8,996 nt of DNA from Actinomycetes bacterium (GTDB lineage: Bacteria > Actinomycetota > Actinomycetes > Streptosporangiales > Streptosporangiaceae): assembly GCA_025964635.1 (NCBI GenBank), contig JAOPYP010000338.1, forward strand, positions 1 to 8,996, read 5' to 3'. This document shows, piece after piece, positions 4,288-8,996 of this stretch. Position numbers and translations under genes: made by a program. Every line of letters starts with the position of its first letter. Within the stretch, counting starts at the first letter, position 1. The notes below the pieces were generated by a model. That model was not told the origin of the DNA, did not search any database, and saw only the letters and a list, made by a program, of their open reading frames with translations.

Positions 4288-5271
4288 TCAGGCTCCGCGC
4301 CGGCGCAGGCCCGCGGCCTGGTACACCGCGTCGATCACGGTCATGTTGGCCACCGCGTCCTCGGGCGTGGTGAGCACCGGATCCCCGTGCCGCACCGCCG
4401 CCGCGAACGCCCGGAGCTGGTAGGTGTAGCTGGGCTCGCCGCTGACCCGCTCGCGCCGGGTGTAGCCGTCGGCCGTCACCGTCAGCCGGTTGTAGGTCTG
4501 CGGGGATACATAGTTGAAGACCCGCATCACGCCCCGGTCCCCGACCGCCTTGGCGTCCAGCCGGAGCAGCTGGCCGGACCACAGCGACGCCGTCATCCGG
4601 CCCAGCACCCCGCCGGCGAACCGGAAGGAGGCGGCCATCGCCCGGTCCACATCCGGGCCGTGCAGCCTGGCCCGCGCGGACAGCACCTCGGGCTCGCCCG
4701 GGCCGATCATGCGCAGCCAGTTGATCGCGTAGCAGCCCGCGTCCATGGTGGCCCCGCCGGCCAGATCGTAGGAGTAGCGGATGTCGGAGAAGCGCGGCAG
4801 CGGGAAACACAGCGAGGCTTCCAGGTAGCGGAGCGCCCCGATCTCCCCGCTGCCCACCACCTCCCGCATCCGGCGGGCCAGGGGGTGGTAGCGGTAGTGG
4901 AAGGCCTCCATGACGACCAGCCCGGTCGCCGCGGCCGCCGCGGCGACCTCCGCCGCCTCGGCGGCGTTCGCGGTGAACGGCTTCTCGCACAGCACGTGCT
5001 TGCCCGCCTCGATGGCCCGCAGCGTCCACCGCGCGTGCAGGGAGTTGGGCAGCGGGTTGTAGACGGCGTCGATGGCCGGGTCGTCGATCAGTTGCTGGTA
5101 GGAGTCGTGCACCCGGCGGATGCGGTGCTTCGCGGCGAACCGGCGGGCCCGCTCGGGGTCACGGGCCGCCACGGCGGCCACCGTGACCTCGGGGATCTGG
5201 CGGGCGGGCTTGATCAGCGCACCGGGAGTGATGCGTGCGGCGCCCAGCGTCCCGATCCGCAGCCGGTCCAC
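4288..5271 (-). CDS. Gfo/Idh/MocA-family NAD(P)-dependent oxidoreductase
   Basis: The 327-residue protein has an N-terminal Rossmann fold, with RIGTLGAARI (5-14) as the dinucleotide-binding loop and AARDPERARRFA (35-46) after the second strand. The family signature follows as AVYNPLPNSLHARWTLRAIE (69-88), then AGKHVLCEKPF (89-99) with E96-K97-P98. The C-terminal alpha/beta domain contains VVMEAFHYRYHPL (119-131) and GGATMDAGCYAINWLR (172-187), where D177 and Y181 fit the catalytic acid/tyrosine positions. Size and motifs resemble dihydrodiol/D-xylose dehydrogenases. It should oxidise or reduce a sugar, cyclitol or dihydrodiol, substrate unknown. I prefer GTG at 5271, 6 nt after GAAGAGG (5278-5284); GTG at 5277 abuts that site. 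The ribosome-binding site overlaps the rlmB stop, so the gene is probably co-transcribed with rlmB. Confidence 0.9.
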   Translation of the reverse strand: MDRLRIGTLGAARITPGALIKPARQIPEVTVAAVAARDPERARRFAAKHRIRRVHDSYQQLIDDPAIDAVYNPLPNSLHARWTLRAIEAGKHVLCEKPFTANAAEAAEVAAAAAATGLVVMEAFHYRYHPLARRMREVVGSGEIGALRYLEASLCFPLPRFSDIRYSYDLAGGATMDAGCYAINWLRMIGPGEPEVLSARARLHGPDVDRAMAASFRFAGGVLGRMTASLWSGQLLRLDAKAVGDRGVMRVFNYVSPQTYNRLTVTADGYTRRERVSGEPSYTYQLRAFAAAVRHGDPVLTTPEDAVANMTVIDAVYQAAGLRRRGA

Positions 5272-5282
5272 GGTCACCTCTT

Positions 5283-6320
5283 CTAGCGAACGCGCCGGGT
5301 GGCTACCTCGTGCAGGGCGATGCCGGCCGCAACACCGGCGTTGAGCGACTCGGTCTGCGACGCGATCGGGATCCGCACCAGCACATCGCAGCGCTGCGCG
5401 ACCAGCCGGGACAGGCCCCGCCCTTCCGAGCCGACCACCAGCACGAGCGGGCCGTCGGCCACCCCCAGGTCGCCGAGGTCGGTGTCGCCCTGCGCGTCGA
5501 GACCGGCCACGAACAGGCCGGCCTCCTGATAGGAGGTGAGCGCGCGGACCAGGTTGGAGGCCCACGCCACGGGCACCCGGGCCAGCGCCCCAGCCGACGC
5601 CTTCCAGGCTCCCGCGCTCACGTGCGCGCTGCGCCGGGCGGGCACCAGCACGCCGTGGCCGCCGAACGCCGCGACCGAGCGGACGATCGCGCCGAGGTTG
5701 CGCGGGTCAGTGACCGAGTCCAGCGCCACGATCAGCGGTTCCTCGCCCCGCGCCCGGGCCCGCTGCAGCAGGTCACTGGGGTGGGCGTAATCGTAAGAGC
5801 GGATCTTCAGGGCCAGGCTCTGATGCACCGCCCCGCCGGTCAGCCGGTCCAGTTCCGGCCGCCCCGCCTCGATCACCGGGATCCCGGCGTCGGCGGCGAG
5901 CCGGATCACCTCGTTGAACCGTGGGTCGGAGCCGTCCCGGGGGCCCGCGTAGAGCGCGGTGGCGGGGACCCGGGCGCGCAGGGACTCCAGCACCGCGTTG
6001 CGGCCCGCCACCACCTCGGGGGCGTCGCCGGCGCCCCGGGCGCGGTCCGGCGCACGGTCCCGGTACTCCCGGTCAGCACCACGGTCGCCCGGGCGCTCAG
6101 CCCCGCGGCCGCCGTCCGGCGATGAGGCACCGCGACCCGCCGCCTTCGCGGCCGCCCGGCGCTGGGCCGGGTGACCGGGCCGCTGGTGAGCCGGCGGGGT
6201 CGGCCCCTTGCCCTCAAGTTTCCGCTTGCCGTAACCCCCGGTACCGGGACGCGGCTTGCCGGACTTGGTCCGCCCGCCCCGGCCGGACCGGCCCGCTCCG
6301 CCCGCAGCCCCGCCGGTCAC
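5283..6320 (-). CDS. rlmB: 23S rRNA (guanosine-2'-O-)-methyltransferase RlmB
   Basis: The 345-residue SpoU/TrmH-type SPOUT methyltransferase would methylate the 2'-hydroxyl of the P-loop guanosine (G2251 in E. coli numbering) using S-adenosylmethionine. Residues 1-100 are a basic Gly/Arg/Lys/Pro-rich, probably disordered extension often seen in actinobacterial members. Residues about 102-175 are the substrate-binding domain, from EVVAGRNAVLESLRARVPAT to the GGAVHQSLALKI region. The catalytic domain has motif 1 DSVTDPRNLGAIVRSVAAFG (201-220, N208 and R214), motif 2 LVLVVGSEGRGLSRLV (292-307, E299) and motif 3 VRIPIASQTESLNAGVAAG (315-333), which forms the trefoil knot. GTG at 6320 overlaps the cysS TGA by 4 bp (GTGA), which suggests translational coupling. 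TrmH-type tRNA methyltransferases are the alternative, but the domain order and cysS neighbour favour RlmB. Confidence 0.93.
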   Translation of the reverse strand: MTGGAAGGAGRSGRGGRTKSGKPRPGTGGYGKRKLEGKGPTPPAHQRPGHPAQRRAAAKAAGRGASSPDGGRGAERPGDRGADREYRDRAPDRARGAGDAPEVVAGRNAVLESLRARVPATALYAGPRDGSDPRFNEVIRLAADAGIPVIEAGRPELDRLTGGAVHQSLALKIRSYDYAHPSDLLQRARARGEEPLIVALDSVTDPRNLGAIVRSVAAFGGHGVLVPARRSAHVSAGAWKASAGALARVPVAWASNLVRALTSYQEAGLFVAGLDAQGDTDLGDLGVADGPLVLVVGSEGRGLSRLVAQRCDVLVRIPIASQTESLNAGVAAGIALHEVATRRVR

Positions 6321-7711
6321 CGCTTCAGCTCCCAGCGCGGTCCCTGGGGGGTGTCCTCGATGAGGATGCCCGCCGCGTGCAGATCGTCCCGGATCGCGTC
6401 CGCGGCCGCGTAGTCGCGGCGCTCGCGGGCAGCCTGCCGCTGGGTCAGCGCCACCGTCACCAGCGCGCTGACCACCGAGTGCAGGTCATCACCGGGGCCG
6501 GCCGAGGCCCAGGGCTCGGACAGCGGGTCGAGGCCGAGCACGCCGAGCATGGCCCGGACCTCACCCAGCGTGACCGCCGCCGCGGCCGTGTCACCCGCGG
6601 CCAGCGCGTTGTTGCCGGCCCGGACCGTGTCGTGCACCACGGCCAGGGCCTGCGGCACGGCCAGGTCGTCATCCAGGGCGGCGCGGAACGCGGCGGGGAG
6701 GCCGGCGTCCGTCCCGGCCTGCGGGCTGATCTCCATCGCCCGGGTGACGAAGTTCTCGATCCGGCGGTAGGCGGCGACCGCCTCATCCAGCGCTTCCGCC
6801 GAGTACTCGATCCCCGAGCGGTAGTGCGCCTGCCCCAGGTAGTAGCGCAGTTCCACCGGCCGCACCTGGGTCACCATGGCGTCCACCAGCAGGGAGTTGC
6901 CCAGGGACTTGCTCATCTTCTCCCCGGCCACCCCGACCAGCCCGTTGTGCAGCCAGTACTGGGCGAACCCGTCCCCGGCCGCGCGGGACTGGGCCATCTC
7001 GTTCTCGTGGTGCGGGAAGATCAGGTCCAGCCCGCCGCCGTGAATGTCGAACGTGGGTCCCAGGTACTTGGTGGCCATGGCGGAGCACTCCAGGTGCCAG
7101 CCGGGCCGGCCCGGGCCCCAGGGGGTGTCCCAGGCGGGCTCGCCGGGCTTGGCGCCTTTCCACAGGGCGAAGTCATGCGGGTCACGCTTGGCGTCGTTGG
7201 CCTCGGTGTCGTCGGCCGGGCGCATGTGATCCACCCGTTGCCCGGACAGCGCCCCGTACGCGGGGTAGGAGCGGACATCGAAGTAGACGTCGCCGTCGGC
7301 CGCGTAGGCGTGGTCACCGTCGATGAGCCGGTGCATCAGGGTGATCATCTCGGGCACGTGCCCGGTCGCCCGGGGCTCGATGTCCGGGGGGACGCAGCCC
7401 AGCACCGCGTACGCGCGGCTGAACGCCCGCTCGTTACGCTGGGCCACCAGCCACCAGGGGACTCCCTCGGCCGCGGCGACCCGGAGGATCTTGTCGTCGA
7501 TGTCGGTGACGTTCCGGCAGAACGTGACCTGGTACCCGCTGGCGCGCAGCCAGCGGGTGAGGATGTCGAAGACCACGCCCGACCTGATGTGCCCGATGTG
7601 CGGCGGCGCCTGCACCGTGGCCCCGCACAGGTACAGCGACACCTGACCGGGCGTCACCGGCGTGAAGTCGCGCACCGTGCGCGCGGCAGTGTCGTAGAGG
7701 CGGAGCGTCAC
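6317..7711 (-). CDS. cysS: Cysteinyl-tRNA synthetase
   Basis: The 464-residue class I aminoacyl-tRNA synthetase charges tRNA-Cys with cysteine in the cytosol. The active site is complete: CGATVQAPPHIGHIRSG (29-45) includes the HIGH motif (38-41), and EKMSKSLGN (264-272) includes KMSKS (265-269). The zinc ligands match the E. coli pattern: C29, C209 in GWHLECSAMA, H234 and E238 in FPHHENEMAQS. NVTDIDDKI (67-75) and HGGGLDLIFPHHENE (224-238) are CysS signatures. The C-terminal helical region ends at PRWELKR, the usual length. The related mycothiol ligase MshC is less likely because of the CxxTVxxxPHIGH form. GTG at 7711 has no Shine-Dalgarno, and TAGCCT sits where a leaderless -10 belongs. It is the first gene of a cysS-rlmB-oxidoreductase unit. 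Confidence 0.97.
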   Translation of the reverse strand: MTLRLYDTAARTVRDFTPVTPGQVSLYLCGATVQAPPHIGHIRSGVVFDILTRWLRASGYQVTFCRNVTDIDDKILRVAAAEGVPWWLVAQRNERAFSRAYAVLGCVPPDIEPRATGHVPEMITLMHRLIDGDHAYAADGDVYFDVRSYPAYGALSGQRVDHMRPADDTEANDAKRDPHDFALWKGAKPGEPAWDTPWGPGRPGWHLECSAMATKYLGPTFDIHGGGLDLIFPHHENEMAQSRAAGDGFAQYWLHNGLVGVAGEKMSKSLGNSLLVDAMVTQVRPVELRYYLGQAHYRSGIEYSAEALDEAVAAYRRIENFVTRAMEISPQAGTDAGLPAAFRAALDDDLAVPQALAVVHDTVRAGNNALAAGDTAAAAVTLGEVRAMLGVLGLDPLSEPWASAGPGDDLHSVVSALVTVALTQRQAARERRDYAAADAIRDDLHAAGILIEDTPQGPRWELKR

Positions 7712-8046
7712 GCAGCAAGGCTACGGGATCAGGCGCCCTGCCCGGGCGGCCCAGCGTCCGGCGTCACACCGGGGCACGTATCCGGCCCGGATTTGCCCGG
7801 GTCCATCACGGTGTGCAACACGCCGGGTACCTGGGCTTGCCTCGAATATCCCCAGTCCACGGGCCATACGCAATATCGTCTCCCTTGACGTTAGACAGCC
7901 GAGACAGACGTGCTCGCGCGGGCGGGCACGGGGCCCGGATGCCGTTCGCATTCTGGTCCCCCAGCCCCGCAGGCGGCCTAGCCGCCCCCGGCGTTCCTGG
8001 CGCGGGGCGCGCGCCGACCCCCAGCCCTTGGTCAGGACCGGGATTT
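7712..8046. other. Gene-free divergent intergenic region
   Basis: About 335 bp lie between the divergent cysS and DUF2637-type genes. I see the cysS -10, a short palindrome ATCCGG-C-CCGGAT at 7780-7792, a TTGACG (7885-7890) that could be a plus-strand -35 but lacks a matching -10, and a small hairpin GGCGGC-CTA-GCCGCC at 7972-7986. The 7835-7900 stretch is less GC-rich than its surroundings, as promoter regions often are. I find no tRNA, T-box or riboswitch that I can support. Confidence 0.6.
7718..7723 (-). promoter_or_regulatory. -10 element for leaderless cysS transcript
   Basis: On the minus strand TAGCCT fits the actinobacterial TANNNT -10 and is separated from the GTG start by 6 nt, so transcription would begin at the start codon. 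No ribosome-binding site is present. No convincing -35 is seen, as is common for such promoters. Confidence 0.45.
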
Positions 8047-8996
8047 ATGGAGCAGCACCGCAGGAAGGACGAAGTAGCCCCGATGAACGACAATCCCCGA
8101 GCGAACGGCTCCCGGGGGCATGACCCCTACGCCGCGCTCCGCCTGGTCGCGCTCATCGCCGCGATCGCCGGGGTAATCGTGCTGGCTGCGGCGGCGTTCG
8201 TGCTCTCCTACGGCGGCATTCACAAGATCGCGCTGTCGGCCGGGGTGTCGGCCAGCATGGCCCGGATCTTCCCGGTGATCTTCGACGCGATGCTGGTGGT
8301 GTCCTGCGCCGCGGTGCTGTCGCTGCGCGCCGCGAAGTGGTGGTATCGCGCCTACTCCTGGCTGACCACGCTGGTCCTGCTGGCCGTGGTGGCCGCGGCC
8401 GACGCCGCGCACGCGACCGGCACGCATATCCCCCGCAAACCGGCTGCGGCGACCATCGCCGTCCTCCCCTGGGTCCTGCTGCTGCTGGCGTTCAGCCTGC
8501 TCCTGGCGATGCTGCGGCAGTTCCGGCGCACCCGGGCCCTGGCCAGCCAGGACGTGACCGCCGCCGCTGAGCCGGAAACCGCCGCGGCCGTAACCATGGC
8601 GCCTGCCACCACCGGGCCTGCCACCACCGGGCCTGCCACCACGGCGGCTGCTACCACGGGCCACCACGGCCTGGAGATCCTGGAACGTCGCGGCCCGGCC
8701 CCGCAGCCCGCGCCGGCCAGGACCGCGACCCAGCCCAGCGCGGTGGGCCCGGCCCGGACAGTTGCCGAGGCGGTCCCGGCCCAGGAGAGCACCCCCCCGC
8801 TGACCCGGCCGGGCGGCACTCTCCCCGCCGGCACCCTCCCCGCCGGCACTCTCCCCGCCGGCACTCTCCCCGCCGGCACTCTCCCCGCCGGCACCCTCCC
8901 CGCCGGCACCCTCCCCGCCGGCACAGTCCCGGCTGACACAGTCCCAGGCGACACCGTCCCGGCCGCGCGGACCCCTGCTCCTGCCGCGCCGGCACC
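8047..8996 (+). CDS. DUF2637-type membrane protein with repeat tail (partial)
   Basis: The frame is open from ATG 8047 to the window end, 316 residues without a stop. Four transmembrane helices are clear: about 31-55 (LRLVALIAAIAGVIVLAAAA), 74-94 (IFPVIFDAMLVVSCAAVLSL), 105-123 (WLTTLVLLAVVAAADAAHA) and 136-156 (TIAVLPWVLLLLAFSLLLAM). The pattern LSYGGIHKIAL, then FPVIFDAMLV, then a pair of helices ending in DAAHATG, matches the DUF2637 family seen in actinomycete chromosomes and mobile elements; its function is unknown. After a basic LRQFRRTR stop-transfer segment comes a long Ala/Pro/Thr-rich tail with GPATT-like (185-204) and GTLPA-like (257-306) repeats. AGGA at 8034-8037 is 9 nt before ATG 8047. 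ATG 8083, behind AGGAAGGA at 13 nt, is the other possible start. The side of the membrane on which the tail lies is not certain. Confidence 0.75.
   Translation, partial: MEQHRRKDEVAPMNDNPRANGSRGHDPYAALRLVALIAAIAGVIVLAAAAFVLSYGGIHKIALSAGVSASMARIFPVIFDAMLVVSCAAVLSLRAAKWWYRAYSWLTTLVLLAVVAAADAAHATGTHIPRKPAAATIAVLPWVLLLLAFSLLLAMLRQFRRTRALASQDVTAAAEPETAAAVTMAPATTGPATTGPATTAAATTGHHGLEILERRGPAPQPAPARTATQPSAVGPARTVAEAVPAQESTPPLTRPGGTLPAGTLPAGTLPAGTLPAGTLPAGTLPAGTLPAGTVPADTVPGDTVPAARTPAPAAPA
8599..8658 (+). repeat. Four tandem 15-bp coding repeats (GPATT-like)
   Basis: Units at 8599-8613, 8614-8628, 8629-8643 and 8644-8658 encode APATT, GPATT, GPATT and AAATT. The middle two are near identical (GGGCCTGCCACCACC or ...ACG). 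The 15-bp period keeps the reading frame of the membrane protein. Confidence 0.8.
8815..8964 (+). repeat. Ten tandem 15-bp coding repeats (GTLPA-like)
   Basis: Seven units from 8815 to 8919 are GGCACTCTCCCCGCC or the same with one T-to-C change, all encoding GTLPA. Three degenerate units to 8964 encode GTVPA, DTVPG and DTVPA. The variation among perfect units is synonymous (ACT or ACC for Thr), so the array expanded in frame under constraint on the peptide, or very recently. Confidence 0.9.

Noticed and set aside
4262..5029. Minus-strand frame overlapping the oxidoreductase gene
   Set aside because: It is a shifted frame of the Gfo/Idh/MocA gene with Gly/Arg-rich translation and no motifs.
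7721..7867. Small minus-strand gene of 48 codons upstream of cysS (ATG at 7867)
   Set aside because: A purine-rich AAGGGAGA lies about 11 nt upstream, but the peptide shows no recognisable feature and the frame ends in the cysS promoter region. Not enough to call it.
5921..7888. A 655-codon plus-strand open frame antisense to cysS and rlmB
   Set aside because: High GC content removes stops from the antisense strand. The translation is Arg/Gly/Pro/His-rich with no domain, and cysS and rlmB are unambiguous.
7712..8046. T-box or other riboswitch ahead of cysS
   Set aside because: No antiterminator-like T-box sequence was recognised and the cysS -10 appears to sit directly before the start codon.
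8352..8954. Minus-strand frames with GRVPA-type repeats
   Set aside because: They are the antisense of the 15-bp repeats in the DUF2637-type gene, which has clear membrane helices and an intact frame on the plus strand.

Overview
The window reads as a chromosomal stretch from a very high-GC actinomycete. The evidence is strong G/C bias at third codon positions, frequent GTG starts, an actinobacterial-type cysS-rlmB gene pair, a PcaR/PcaU-like IclR regulator and a DUF2637-type membrane protein. I cannot name the genus. No rRNA, tRNA, CRISPR array, transposase or integrase is visible.

Left end (1-1140): the last 40 codons of a probable transketolase-type gene, followed by a candidate terminator. 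Then comes about 580 bp of gene-free, repeat-rich DNA holding a 123-bp duplicated segment, a long-range inverted repeat, five 16-bp tandem repeats and a strong 54-bp hairpin element. Next is the 3' remnant of an MFS transporter (minus strand) with its own terminator-like hairpin. The 123-bp segment is a second copy of the 3' end of the GAF-domain gene further right, so the two copies flank the MFS remnant. This is the scar of a rearrangement.

Middle (1144-3168): a minus-strand GAF-domain protein is divergent from a plus-strand SnoaL/NTF2-like protein. A 19-bp palindrome in the gap fits the spacer of the SnoaL promoter. The SnoaL gene converges on a minus-strand metallo-beta-lactamase-fold hydrolase with 6 bp between them, and both stop codons lie in one small inverted repeat.

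Right-centre (3302-7711): a minus-strand series runs, in transcription order, cysS (cysteinyl-tRNA synthetase), rlmB (23S rRNA 2'-O-methyltransferase), a Gfo/Idh/MocA oxidoreductase, an IclR-family regulator, and then the MBL gene. cysS and rlmB overlap by 4 bp. The oxidoreductase ribosome-binding site lies over the rlmB stop, so these three genes look co-transcribed. The IclR gene probably has its own leaderless promoter. A perfect 26-bp palindrome between IclR and MBL overlaps the predicted MBL -35 region and is the best candidate for the regulator's operator.

Right end (7712-8996): a roughly 335-bp gene-free gap, then a plus-strand DUF2637-type four-helix membrane protein that runs off the window. 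Its C-terminal tail contains two in-frame 15-bp tandem-repeat tracts (GPATT-like and GTLPA-like).

I found no convincing wholly new system. The most useful leads are the two operator-like palindromes, the duplication/truncation scar, the hairpin element and the repeat-bearing membrane protein.
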